Positions 1 through 10,700 of a DNA stretch of 64,000 nucleotides are shown here, in pieces. Numbering within the stretch: position 1 is the first letter of the stretch; each line of letters opens with the position of its first letter. A program made the position numbers and the translations under genes. Origin of the DNA: Leptasterias polaris. Its lineage: Eukaryota > Echinodermata > Asteroidea > Forcipulatida > Asteriidae. The notes below the pieces were generated by a model. It saw nothing but the letters and a program-made list of their open reading frames with translations. It was not told the origin of the DNA and did no database searches. The stretch covers positions 1,922,001 to 1,986,000 of the forward strand of contig JAZGTN010000192.1 in assembly GCA_037783415.1 (NCBI GenBank), written 5' to 3'.

Positions 1-581
1 TCAAAGACAACATTTCTTCCAAGATACCACAATACATTCCTGCACCGTGGAATTTCGGCGACATAAATTTCAGTTTTCGTTCGCCAGGTGGTACAGGCAT
101 TGCTAAAATTGAAAACAAAAACAGAATTTCCTGATTTGGGATCTTGCATGCTGTTATCTCCCTTTGCCTTCACGTTTTCTGAAAAAACACAAACTTTTCA
201 AACATGGATTTGTTTGTTTATTTTGTCCCAACTTTATGCCTTTTTGACGATGTAGAGAGTCTGTTTTCTCTGATGACATACACGCATCGATGTGGGTTGA
301 ACTCCGGCATCAAGAAAGCTAATTAAACTTTTTGGTGATTTTTTTACATTTTATTTTAGTATTCTATTAAAAGTCCACTCTTTGTCTTTTGTGCGATGGA
401 AATGTATAACAAGACAGAAGCCATTCTTGGCGTCGTTAAAATTTCTATGCGTTTAATCGACGTTCTGTCCATTCTCTAATCATCGTGAACATTATTTAAT
501 AAGCAGTTAACAATATTCAACGTCGTTTTAAGTACACCAAATACAACATATGTACAGAATGTAAAAAAGAAACTGCTACTT
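1..581. other. Unassigned AT-rich sequence
   Basis: I see no splice-flanked exon, RNA gene or strong repeat here. Open frames are short and no frame reads like a protein. Confidence 0.4.
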
Positions 582-877
582 GTATAGACCTTTCTTTTGC
601 AACGTCACAGCCCAAGTTTTTGCCAACCCAGGTTGGAAAAGTATGGAAAGCCATACTGCAAATACAGTTTGTAGCAGTGTTACACAAATATTCAAAAAAG
701 TGTTGAATTTGTTGGAAACAAATCAACCAATCATGGAAGGAATTTCCATTCATGAATCTTTACAGAAAATGTTGAATTTGGTCACAACATTTTTTAACAC
801 GATTGAATGTTTTGCTAACATTGGGCCGTCCATGCCAACCGGCGCACTTTGTTTATCAACAATGGAAAGGTCTATAC
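582..877. repeat. Short foldback element (MITE), TATAGACCTTTC ends
   Basis: The left end reads GTATAGACCTTTC and the right end GAAAGGTCTATAC, an inverted terminal repeat of about 13 bp around ~270 bp of non-coding DNA. An open frame crosses it but encodes nothing recognisable. TATAGACCTT-type ends recur at 25715-25890, so this is probably a family of non-autonomous DNA elements. The family name is not known to me. Confidence 0.65.
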
Positions 878-897
878 GTACCTGTTTATGTGTGTAG

Positions 898-1045
898 TGA
901 TGTCATGTATAGCCTTCGAGAAAGACTTTTACTTTGCATGGGGTCAAAAAGGTCAGGCCATTAACTATTTTCTTTTGCATTTATACTACAGGTCCTTTTG
1001 GTTGGTAAGCAGTTTGCAACAGCTAATTCTATTTTCTCAATATAA
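898..1045 (+). mobile_element. Penelope-like tail fragment with degenerate hammerhead-like motif
   Basis: Positions 910-966 follow the layout also seen at 45079-45128: AGCCTTCGAGAAAGAC, a loop, GGGTC, an A-rich GAAAC-like segment, then GTCAGGCCATTAAC. The stretch that follows (TTTGCATTTATAC, then CAGGTCCTTTTGGTTGG at about 992-1008, up to GCAGTTTGCAACAGC) is repeated in inverse orientation at 55975-56055. Family knowledge: Penelope-like retroelements carry hammerhead motifs in their terminal repeats. The catalytic core here is mutated, so this is a relic. Confidence 0.5.
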
Positions 1046-1574
1046 AAAAGAAGAAGAAAAGCTGATCACACCAATGCGAATTTAAGAGATGTTTATTGAT
1101 TTGTGGTTTTTTTTCTGGGTTTAGCAGGAAAGTTTCGTTCTTTTTCTCGCGGAAGACTAGCGATGGTTCGACGGTTCCAAGTTTGAACCCTTCCAGGAGG
1201 TCGACGTTCTTTATGGCTATTGTAAACGAAACTGTTTCGAAACCTCTTCTTCGAGTGTCTGTTGACAACGTTAATGAGGGAAAGGGCTAGTCTTACATAA
1301 ATAGAGAAATAAACACCCGAGCTTCTGGAATTTCATTTTTTTCGAGCCGGGTCCGATGGGGTCATCCACACCCTTTTTAAGAAACCTTAGCGTCACGGGT
1401 TGTATCGTTTGTTTGCATGGTGAACTTTTTTCCTGGTGTGGTTTGGTTTCTTCGTTTTTTGAGTTCAGCTGGGCGATAGTTGCGATGTTATCAATTAGAA
1501 TATCGCTAAAAATAGATGGAAACCTTGGTGTTGTCACATATATATAGATACACACAAAGAAGAATCGAAATTAC
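1046..1574. other. Unassigned sequence
   Basis: No convincing exon or repeat boundary is visible. Short frames occur on both strands without splice sites or protein-like composition. Confidence 0.3.
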
Positions 1575-1715
1575 CATTGGGTGTTAAAATAAAACTAATT
1601 TCTGCCAAAACAATTACCTTCGTGGTTTTTGTTTAACCCTGTGATGTTTAGTTTGATTATCTTTTCGGTATTTATGTGACAACACCAATGGTGTCATTTT
1701 TAACACCCCAGTATT
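1575..1715. repeat. MITE copy related to the 33959-34090 element
   Basis: The left part GGGTGTTAAAATAAAAC then CTAATTTCTGCC, and the right part CACCAATGGTGTCA then AACACCCCAG, match the arms of the CACTGCAAAAA-ended MITE at 33959-34090. The outermost CACTGCAAAAA termini are missing or diverged here, so the copy is degenerate. Confidence 0.5.
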
Positions 1716-1851
1716 TCCCGTGTATGATCGAATTAAGCATCGATTTGTAATGGTCTCCGAATGCCATCATGTGCAATGGCATTTATATTTTCAGACGGAA
1801 ATATTTCCAAACAGAAACCTATTAACCCGTCTCCCTAAAAAACCCAAAATA

Positions 1852-1892
1852 GACAAACAAACAAACAAACAAACAAACAAACAAACAAACAA
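1852..1892. repeat. (ACAA)n microsatellite
   Basis: About ten uninterrupted AAAC/ACAA units. Simple sequence repeat with no coding content. Confidence 0.9.
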
Positions 1893-2205
1893 CAACCCAC
1901 TACAACAAAAACCCCAAAACAAAAATCACTATCTAGTCAAAGGCCTAGAGATAATTGAATAAACAACAATTTGAAAACAAACAACCTTAAACAAATCATT
2001 AAAGCAATATATATATGAGAGCTGCCATTCTATTGAACCCATTATGATCAGTGTGATGAGCTCGTCTATTGATGATTTTCATCAGCTGTTTCGTGGTACT
2101 GAAATTACTTTTAATTCGCTTTATTCCCAAAGCGCATCCGTTTGCCTAGTGACTCATTAATCTGCATTGAAATTAAAAAAGAAGAAAAGTTCAATCAAAA
2201 CTATA

Positions 2206-3194
2206 TTAAAGGGACACGTTGCCTTCAAATCTCATGAAATTGTACTGTTTGGAGGTGTTCCTTATCCTTATTAAGAGTTGTTCTTGCAATAAAACACCTG
2301 TAATGTGTAATAATTAGTGAATGGTGATTTAAAAAAAAACATTGGCCTCTGACCCCTCGACATCTTTCCCGCGAAACGTATATGTATTTCCAGCCGTAAA
2401 TATCATCGTCCATGTAATGGCAAAATGCGCAATGAACAGTAGTTAGGCTGTTGCCGTAGCCAGTGGCCTGGTAAACCTATCAGATGAACACTGGGTAACA
2501 TACCATTCTCTACCTCTGAAGCTAGCACAGTATTGGGCCCGAAATTGCCAGCCGCGTATTCGCGGAATAACCAGCCGCATATTCTGAAAAATAGAATACA
2601 TGCAGTACAGGGAGGTGAGTATATTATGGCTCATCTGTTCACCTCCCTGTGTTGCATGTATTCTATTTTCGGAATATGTGGCTGGTTATTCCGCGAATAC
2701 GCGGCGTAGCTTCAGGTAGTTCGGTTTGTATGTACAGTACGTGTATGTAAACACCTACACCGTTCATATGTCAAAATGGATCGCCACAAAAAACAGATTT
2801 AAGACGTGTCCAAAAAGAAGAAACCTCGTCAATCAGGGTAAGAAAACTGTCATGGGACTAACCGAGAAAAACAACCGGTGTTGTTTATACCAAATGTTTA
2901 TTGTGGACAGGAGGGATAAGGACTTAGACACGGCACATCACAGCAGCACTCTGATCATCGTTTTACGACTGGAAATAAGACTAGTAGGAACACGTCGGCC
3001 ATTTATGGGAGTCAACATCTTGACTCCCATAAATGGCGGACCGTGTTAGTTCACGAATAAAAGGAAAACCACACAGTTTTGAGGGATGTTTGTGTGGATC
3101 ATTATATTCTACTTTTAAAACATCTTTCCGACCGTGTTCATTTCACATCAAACGTTTGTTATAGCCCAAAGCGCCCAATCCGAAGGCAACGTGT
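2206..3194. mobile_element. TTAA-flanked foldback element, interrupted
   Basis: The left end is TTAAAGGGACACGTTGCC, the same terminus as the intact palindrome at 61705-62043. The right end reads GGCAACGTGT, and the internal CCATTTATGGGAGTC hairpin at 2999-3046 is shared with that element too. The normal length of this family is ~330 bp. Here it is ~990 bp because other DNA, including the hairpin at 2551-2705, lies inside it. The right TTAA is not preserved. Probably a nested, old insertion. Confidence 0.55.
2551..2705. repeat. 155-bp near-perfect palindrome
   Basis: GCCGCGTATTCGCGGAATAA on the left pairs with TTATTCCGCGAATACGCGGC on the right. The pairing continues inward through the ATTCTATTTT and GGGAGGTGA arms, leaving a short central loop near 2620. 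A foldback MITE is the simplest reading. Confidence 0.8.
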
Positions 3195-3297
3195 TGTAAG
3201 AGACATTCAAGTTAACGGACAAGTTCAGTTTTCTCGGTGAAATTCTAGCCCAAGCCTTCGGTTTGTGTTCGTGAGTTGACGTTTATGGTCGTTAAAT

Positions 3298-3510
3298 GTG
3301 TTAAACAGGATTGGTGGAGCTGACGAAATAGTCGCCGCCAGTGTTCATGTTTTGTGTGATCAACCATATAGGGCTACATGGAATAACAATTCTGTGAAAA
3401 TTTGGGCTTTTAAGCCGTTGTGTGATTCAGAAAATAGTGAAAAACCATACACAATTTTCAGCATTATTGTCCTTAACTTTGACTGTTAAGTGTAACAACC
3501 GAAATCAGCT
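3298..3510. repeat. Degenerate MITE fragment
   Basis: Contains GGTGGAGCTGACGAAATAGTC, ATGTTTTGTGTGATCAA and ACCGAAATCAGCTGTTGC. The same modules appear inversely at about 40000-40220, and the GCTGACAAAATA module recurs at the right end of the 42168-42530 copy. No coding function is supported. Confidence 0.5.
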
Positions 3511-3602
3511 GTTGCGTTTTTTTAAGGTTTTCATATACCGTTTTCTCGAGGGAAATATTTGATAGAATAATGGTTCTAGTATGAACTTAATAATCAGTAG
3601 GC

Positions 3603-3999
3603 TTAAAGGATCTGTATACGTTTGGTTTTTGGAACCGTTTGATTGTTTTAATCCTATATAAATGTAGGTATATACAATAAAAACTAACCTGTGAAAATTT
3701 CACTTCAAAAGGTGGTCGCGTTTTTGAGATATCACCAAAAAACCGGAGCGAATATTTCCACGCAGGAAGAATATTCCCAATAGGAACACACAATCTGAGA
3801 AGCGTTACGGCCATAACGCTTCTCAGATTCAAATTTTTGGGGGATAAAAAGTGATATATTTTTCCATAACCGCAGTACTTTGAAGTGAAAAGTTTCTCAA
3901 AATGCATTATACTATCCAAAGTGCTGTACTTCTTACCAAGTAAGTTTTTATTGCCATTCATTTTCAAAGTCATTACCAAACGTATACAGACCCTTTAAG
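3603..3999. repeat. GTATAC-family MITE with internal hairpin
   Basis: The left end TAAAGGATCTGTATACG and the right end CGTATACAGACCCTTTA are inverted repeats. Homologous copies lie at 19279-19651 and 49310-49712. A hairpin of 16 bp with a 6-nt loop (AATCTGAGAAGCGTTA arm) sits at 3792-3829, mid-element. The 130-codon frame on the minus strand lies wholly within the repeat and is judged fortuitous. Confidence 0.75.
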
Positions 4000-4105
4000 T
4001 TTTCAGACTAATATTTAAAATGTATGTTTTTATCCTTTATTATTGTGTGCACGGTGAAGAAGCAAAGGTCTGGAATCGAACCCACCACCATTTTTACTGC
4101 ATGTT

Positions 4106-4380
4106 ATAGATGACGTGACGTATCCTAACCTTTGTTTACAAAATGAGTGACCCCGTGTACATTCCAGGTCCTTTCTGGCAGGCAAGAAACTACCACTGGT
4201 CATATTGGGAAGTTGTACATTTTGTGACATAATTTCCCGAAATTTGACATAAATATCAAAAGTTGATAACATTTAGTGTTTTCTTCCATTGAGCTGTGCA
4301 CAAATTGTGACTGCAGGAAGTCCAGGCTCTGTGGCTCTTTTGTAAACTTGTGATGTCACAGGTTAATACATGGTCTATAT
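4106..4380. repeat. GACCATGT-family MITE, inverse copy
   Basis: The right end GTCACAGGTTAATACATGGTC, and internal GCAGGAAGTCCAGGCTC, are the inverse of sequence at 23397-23720 and 16821-17153. The left end holds AACCTTTGTTTAC. The three copies define a ~330-bp family ending in GACCATGT/GACAATGT. Confidence 0.65.
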
Positions 4381-5540
4381 GACATTACCTGTTAACAACA
4401 ACAACAACATCAACAATGAAACCACAACAATGCAACAGGGTGAAGCTCCATTGCTTTCAAAATGATTTGCAACGACACAATAGCATACCAGCATGATGCC
4501 ACGAATGTTTTTACGCTTCCCAACCTCTCAAATGATATAAGCCGTGCCCCCTTTTATGAGAATAGCGAACCTGTAGCTCAGCACACAAACATACTCGTCA
4601 TGAACCTGTTTTTGTTGTTGATTGTGACGCCGTTTTATGAAGGAACAATATTTTGATATTTCTGTAGTTTGAGCAGACGATTGAGAAAACTAGCTTCGCG
4701 CATTTTTTACTTATTAAATACACCAAACTTTTATGCGTGCGCATCCAAGGAAGATGATGAATGACTTGTAGTTGTTCTCATTTCGAGGTTTTTTGTGTGG
4801 ACAAGTTGGGGCCTTTGACGTCGACCTAATTACACCTTCAAAGAAAATAATGTACGCGGCCTTCATGAAAATGGCTTTGTCCAGGCTGGGAAATGAGAGT
4901 TTATTTAGTGTCAGCTGCTAAATGATGCATCCCTGAAAGAACAACTCATGAAAGTGATCATATTCCGAGCGTTGCATGGTGACTCATACAAAAGGGGACC
5001 TTGTAAGTTGTAGTGTTGGCTTCCGAAGTGCTGGACATTGTAGCAGGACACTTCGTTACTGCACACACAGCTTGGAACGTGCTGCACTCCCTGCAGCATT
5101 TTTATCACACGGTGAGAGTCTTCAGGTTTCAGCAACCACCGTTTTGCATTTAAGGGAATTTCTTCTTTTTGAAGTCATGAGAATCAATCTGTGCTGTACA
5201 ACAGAGGTGCTGAAACCGGAGCGAGCGATACTATGTCGCAGGGGCCGGAATACCTGTGGGAACTAATTCCGCATGTAGTGTAGCATGCTCTGCTGGGCTG
5301 ACTGTACTTGAGAAGTTTCACCTCTGATTTTGTCAATCCGTAGCGCAAGGACGTTTCAGCACTCTCATATATAACTTTATTGATTCAGACCACCCCATTT
5401 TGAAGTTATCAGATTCGGTCTCTTCTATTATGACTCTATCAACATAACCTGTCGACCTTTGTGGGACTATTATGAGCGGTTTCTCGCGCCATTTTGTGCC
5501 TCCTGTGGATTCGTTTAATTAGTAACCCTGCTCGGTTGTT
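4381..5540. other. Unassigned sequence
   Basis: No splice-flanked exon recognised. A 96-codon + frame at 4976-5266 lacks recognisable motifs and a clear splice context, so it is not called as a gene. Confidence 0.3.
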
Positions 5541-5700
5541 TCTTTCTGGCCAGCTAGCTGCGGAATGGCGGAAGTCGACCCTAATCCTGGACCGACTGAC
5601 CCCCTACTTTGCCAAGCTGTGATAGTGGTCAGGAGAACTTTTAATCTGCGTACGACGTCGAGTACGTGTGCTTGTGTATATGCTGCAAACTTGTGAACCC
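5541..5700 (+). other. Short frame with 2A-like EVDPNPGP motif
   Basis: In the frame starting ATG at about 5564 the translation reads MAEVDPNPGPTD, then continues about 30 codons to a stop. EVDPNPGP resembles the ribosome-skipping 2A consensus D(V/I)ExNPGP, with Glu/Asp exchanged at the first and third positions. Such motifs are known at the N-terminus of some invertebrate non-LTR retrotransposons and innate immune proteins. No reverse transcriptase is visible downstream, so it may be chance or a relic. Confidence 0.2.
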
Positions 5701-6103
5701 TCGTAATTAAACAGTTTGTCTTTGCTTTGTGTTTGTGGTTGGTTTTGACTCCATGGTTTTATTGCAGAGAGTTATGATGGTGTTGTGACTTTTTCGTGTG
5801 TGTGCATATTATAAGGGACTGAGCATGCATGCTACGACTGCAGTCCGTCTGAGCATGAGTGACTTGTAATGCGTGAGGCCGTGACTCGTACATGGATGGA
5901 CCAATGATACAGCATGTAAAGCTTCGACCATTGGGTTACTTTCTTCTCTGTCCTTTCTCTATGCTTTGATCGATCCATAATTCACTTGAGCGCATCAGGT
6001 TGTAAAGGTTATATTTCTCACAAATCAATGATTGAAGCACACTATCAAAAGTCAACAGATCGCAGTTTGCGATTACATTGGTGTAATAACTCGTTTCCAC
6101 GGT

Positions 6104-6111
6104 TATAAATA
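6104..6111 (+). promoter_or_regulatory. Candidate TATA box of the sulfotransferase gene
   Basis: TATAAATA sits about 450 bp upstream of the coding start. The sequence that follows becomes more GC-rich, as expected of a 5' exon. A start site about 25-30 bp downstream, near 6135, would fit. Nothing else marks the transcription start. Confidence 0.4.
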
Positions 6112-6134
6112 AACCGTGTGCGTAGAGAGCTGAT

Positions 6135-6562
6135 GCGCGTGAGAGGAGACATGCATTTGGACACAGTTGCCGTTTAGTGCAGTCGAACGCCCTGCATGCG
6201 GTACACAGTGACAGTGTTCATTTGGGACAATTGTCAACATCGACTACGGTTTGTGGATTCTTGACAATCGCCGCTGTATGTAACTCAATGGGACTACAAA
6301 CCAGACAACGAAACCTTCATTGTCTACAGCTGTATCACATTAGTGCTGCCGATGAAGGTAGCTAAACTCACCTCCACAAAGACATGTGTTGAACACTCTT
6401 TGGACCGAAGTAGTTCACCTTGAAATTGCTGAAAAAGGATCATACTGAAAATGTCACCAACAAGATACTACGAGATATTTACTCGCAGGTAATGAGGAGG
6501 AGTTTTGTGTTGGACTCCCGCCGGCCAGACCCACTCTCTGGCCTGGGCAAAGTTTTTCCGAC
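6135..6562 (+). other. Putative 5' UTR with upstream ORFs
   Basis: This stretch joins the candidate TATA box to the coding start. It contains several ATGs in closed short frames, for example at 6151 (eight codons) and one near 6286 that reads 25 codons and stops at 6365. GAAG|GTAGC at about 6358 and CAG|GTAATG at about 6489 are possible donor sites, so the leader may be spliced. Upstream ORFs would be expected to dampen translation; that is inference. Confidence 0.35.
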
Positions 6563-6976
6563 ATGTCCAACAAAACTCTCCGGAATACTCTGACCTGGTT
6601 CACCTTTATCGTCGCTTCTGCCGTTGTGTTTGTCTTAGGAATTTTTCAAGGGTGGAACCCCAACCGGGGGACTACGTATTACGTCTACGACGAGCACGTT
6701 GCACCCGATGCCACCACACCGCCCGTCCTGCTCGTCCGCCGCCGAGGAGGGGCCACAGAGAACGGTGGCGCTCCGGCGGTGGTCGTCGGCAACAAAGTCC
6801 GTGAGCTTCACTCGAAATCACTTGATCCCGGGTTCGCGTCCAATGACGGGCCTTCTGAATTTCGCAGTGATTACGTATTCAATGAGAAACTTGGACTTTC
6901 TCCTGCTGGATCCATAAATACTACCATGGGGGATATAGGCCTCCGGGAGTTTGCCAAAAATGTCTCAAAAATGAAG
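6563..6976 (+). CDS. CHST14-like carbohydrate sulfotransferase, coding exon 1 (Golgi anchor and stem)
   Basis: This exon encodes residues 1-138. A short cytosolic tail is followed by one hydrophobic segment (about residues 9-28, WFTFIVASAVVFVLGIF), the signal-anchor of a type II Golgi protein. A Pro/Arg/Gly-rich stem of low conservation follows, with N-glycosylation sequons near NTT and NVS. The ATG has a purine at -3 (GACATGT). The exon ends in AAG followed by the donor GTAAAT, phase 0, and joins in frame to the acceptor at 22196. The unspliced frame would add only four codons before a stop. Assignment rests on exon 2; alone this exon would be just a membrane anchor. The stem is longer than in human CHST14 (376 aa for the whole protein, from memory). 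The joined product here is 434 aa. Confidence 0.8.
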
Positions 6977-8583
6977 GTAAATGTCGGGTGACTCACTCTT
7001 CTTGAGTCTTATTTAAATTATATCAAATTCTGCTTTAATATGAAGAGGATGTAGTGTTTTATTAAATAATATGTTAAAGCTTGTAATCGTGGGTGTTAAC
7101 GACTTTAAAGGTGTGCAGTCATGTCTTGCTATCCATTGATATACAACCACACCTGGCTTGTCTAGCTGCATGATGCTGGGTCAAGGTCTAGTCGAGCCTC
7201 AGGTGTTGCCGCAAGGTTCCATTTTGTGTCCATTCTATGGATGCTATGCGCAGGAGTATAATAGAACAAGTTGATTCGTTGACGTTTTTTTTTGTTTTTT
7301 TTTGGAGGGGGTAGGGTGGGGGAGAGTAACTTTATTGGTAAGTTTTCATGGAAGCCTAGTCCACACCTTGTTGGGCCGGCTGTTAGAGTTATAGCTCTCT
7401 TTTACATCGGTCTTTATCACGTGTCACCAAACTTCCAAAGCTTATTGTTTTTCTTATTTCGTTCAAGATACCTGCAAAAGTTTCGGAGCATTTAATAGCA
7501 AACTGAACCCAATCAATCATCATTTTCTTACATTTAATAGTAGCATTTCAAGTATATCCTGGGACTTTTGTCAAAATTAGTGTAGTTCCAAGTTACTACA
7601 ATGTTGTTTCATTTTAAAGACATATGCACTTTTGTATCATTTTGGTCGGTCAACCATTATTTGAATGTGTGAGTTTTAATACGACAAGAGTCAAGAGAAG
7701 ATCTGTCTGACAAGTGACAGCTGAAAATCGTCACCATTTGCTCTCGTTTTCCCTCGGCAGTCATGGACTGAAAAAATTTCATTGGGTCGTCGGATGGGGT
7801 GACATCCACAAATCCAAATTTTTGTTCTCGAAAAATACAGCAATTTACCAACGACGTGATTTCCCTTTAATGACGGCATGATGTCAGTTATATCCTAAAC
7901 TCCCCCAGTGTTCTGGTGAGCAGATGTTCTATGGTAATGGGGCATCGGTGTTGGTGTTATTGAATGTATCGTACATGGCATTTTGAAGAGTATATCCATT
8001 TTGATCCCCCAGTTTTCAAATAAACACCTTGAACCAATGTGAACATTTCTTGACAAAAAGTCACGCCTTGTTGAAAACAACGGTTTAAGCGGTGCATGTG
8101 TTGTCAAAACAAAATCGGGTGCGCATTTCACGGTAGTTATTTCGATCGCTACAATCAAAATCAAACATTCGTTCTGGTTTCCAAATTCTATAGTTTCTGT
8201 ACCGTGAAAGTATTACAGACGGATTTACTTCTACATAGAGGAAAGATGCTTCTACAAAGGAGTGAGCTTTATGATTGAAACTCATCCAAGTTTTTTTTCT
8301 TGCCATTTCTACATTGTACTTCCTTGTGAATACATTGTGGGAAGTACCCTCTTCTGAGTAACGAAACTGAGGCATCAGAAATGACAACACCAGAAACAAA
8401 GAAGTAAAACCAAAACAAGCATCAGTTCCCGATTTCATGATGCTGCTTAATTTCCATTTCATTGCCCTATATAGGCCTACTAATCGTAAGCACACAAAAA
8501 GTGATGCTAACGCGCGCGCTAAATACAATAATTATATAATTTACAATACGAACTTCGGAAACTAGTATTAAGATAAAAAAAGA

Positions 8584-9273
8584 CATAGCCCCATGAATAG
8601 GGCCAATCTACTTCGTATCCTTGGCCCTAGCACCATTGCAATCCTATTTTTGTGCCCGATTTAATTTTTAATCCGGGTTATGAAACTTACTGATTGAATG
8701 CTACTGTACTTGTAGAAAGCCCTAATGCTGAATTATTTTTTAAAAACAACACAGATCTTTTGGGAAAATTGTTTGCTTTTCGAATCGCGAGTGTGATTTT
8801 TTCCCCACATAATACTTGCGCGAAAACCATTGTCAGGTTCCCTCAACAATCCACAACAGTTATACTATCAACTGCTGAAACTTTAATGGGGACCAGACTG
8901 ATTCACTCAGCGCGCTGAGCGAAGGTTTTGTGAAATACGTGTAATGCGGTGCGCATCCGTCTGCGCAAAAGATATTATGCTCAGCGCGTTATGTAAATCA
9001 GTCTGGTCCCCAATAGATCGTATAAGTGTTAATACGTGAGCAAAAAATTCACTCTCGCGACTCGAAAGGCAAGCAATTTTCCCCCCAAATCCGTGAAAAA
9101 AAAAAAATAATGTTTAGCATTGGGGCTTTCTACAAGTAGGCCTACAGTAGCATTCGATCGGTACGTTTTATAACCCGGATTAAAAATTACATCGTGCACA
9201 ACAATAGGATTGCAATGGTGCTAGGTCCAATTGGCAAGGATACGAACGAAGTGGATTGGCTCTATGGGGCTAT
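8584..9273. mobile_element. 690-bp foldback element with ~330-bp arms
   Basis: The left arm begins ATAGCCCCATGAATAGGGCC and the right arm, read inversely, begins ATAGCCCCATAGAGCC. Pairing continues through ACCATTGCAATCC, TTTTTAATCCGGGTTAT, GAATGCTACTGTA, CTTGTAGAAAGCCC and GGGGACCAGACTGATT. The centre (8908-8990) contains CAGCGCGCTGAGC-type sub-palindromes. The two arms differ by scattered substitutions and small indels. No ORF of note. AGACATAG occurs at both flanks (8581 and 9277) but overlaps the left terminus, so it is uncertain as a target duplication. Confidence 0.8.
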
Positions 9274-10027
9274 TGAAGACATAGCATCGTATAATCATGG
9301 TGTCTCACTCTGTTCAGAAAATCACAGATTTTTTTCGTATTCAAGAGAGAGGGTTAATATCCGTTGTGTTTCTTTCAAACTGGTAATTATCAATTGTGCA
9401 GGGCTGGGGGAGGGGGGCTGGGCCTCTAGGCCTACCCTCACATTTTCGTACATTAATGTTATTGTTGCTCGATCGCGCTGTCACTGAAGACAAGCACAAC
9501 TTGTTCTTATCAGTAGTAACATATTATTTTTGTGTCACATTCTAATCCTCAAGTATGTGAAAACTTATAGACAAAGAGGTTAATTAAATCAATGACTCCC
9601 AACTCGAAAATATTGTTTTAATAATGATCTTGCTAAAACAAAATTTGTTAAAGTGGTCAGATATTGCATGAGATCGCACCACAGAGCATCTAGAATCCTA
9701 ACTGTTTCGGAGCATTTAAGCGGGCCCCGGAACCGGCCCATGCCGTAAGGGCTTCGCGTTACGCGCTCGTAGGAGCCACAAATTGCATTCACCATTTGCT
9801 GCTTGGTAAGTTTTCACGCCCCCCCCCCGTTTGGAAAATCCTGGATCCGCCCCTAATCCGTGCACTTGTTCCGATCTGAGGGTATAATTATTGGAAAAGA
9901 TGAGGCAGCGCGTGGGATGTTCGGGAGCATTTTAAAGGAATTGGTTGATATTGGCGTTTGGAAGTACAGGATAGATCATGATCGAAATATAAACAACCTG
10001 CTTCAATCTGAAAGCCCACAGTCAGTT
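9274..10027. other. Intron sequence without recognised features
   Basis: No exon or clear repeat boundary seen. A C9 run occurs near 9820. Confidence 0.3.
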
Positions 10028-10175
10028 TAAAGGGTGTGTACAACATTGGTAATTGCCTGTATCACACTTGATGTGACGTGACTCAACATATGCATGAAAT
10101 AACAAACCTGTGAAAGTTTAAGCTCAATCGGTCTTTGGAGTCATGAGAAAACAGTGAAAAACCCCTTTAATTATA
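10028..10175. repeat. Partial GTATAC-type MITE
   Basis: TTTAAAGGGTGTGTACAAC followed by ATTGGTAATTG, then ACATATGCATGAAATAACAA and GAAAGTTTAAGCTCAAT. The same order of modules occurs at 42595-42700 and, inverted, around the Penelope insertion at 45028-46368. The far end is missing. Confidence 0.55.
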
Positions 10176-10554
10176 TGTTTTATTTTAACTTTTTTTAAGA
10201 ACTAGTCAGCAAGTAGAACGATCATGACATAAATCTATTCACGCCTAAAGCCCTAAGACATTCCCGATCGTTTTGACAAAGACGCTGCCTCCTTGTTTAT
10301 CACTCATCGTCTGCGCTATCAAAACAATAATTTGGAAACATTCCTCAGGATGGTTGGCGCTTGTACCATTTTAAAGACCTTGACCATCCTCGGTGAGGCA
10401 AAATATTCCCCGAATCCATTTGTCATGTACATTTGTTTGGCTTGCGATTTCTCCGTTCCCTCTCCCCCTGCGTTCAGGATATTCTCAAAATCTCTTTGAG
10501 CCTTCATATTTTCTTGGAAGAAGTATAGCAATATGATTTGGTTTTACCCTATAT

Positions 10555-10700
10555 ACCGTTGTGTGTAAAGCAATGTATACTCAGTATGTTTCCCGAGTCC
10601 TGTGAGAAAACAAATCCACATGCATTTTACTTGGGTGGGATTCGAACCCACGACCTTTGCCATGAGCAGAGACACGAAAGGGAGAAATAGATAATCCGTC
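10555..10700 (-). repeat. tRNA-derived SINE fragment (B-box)
   Basis: On the minus strand GTCGTGGGTTCGAATCCCAC resembles a tRNA T-arm and RNA polymerase III B box. No cloverleaf or convincing A box can be drawn, so this is not a functional tRNA. The sequence past it (CTCACAGGACTCGGGAAAC) may be the SINE body. Family unknown. Confidence 0.45.

Noticed and set aside
8085..8528. 147-codon minus-strand ORF in the sulfotransferase intron
   Set aside because: No recognisable domain, no splice or promoter context, low GC; only slightly longer than chance frames in 64 kb.
10620..10665. tRNA gene on the minus strand
   Set aside because: Only a T-arm/B-box is present; no acceptor stem or A box.
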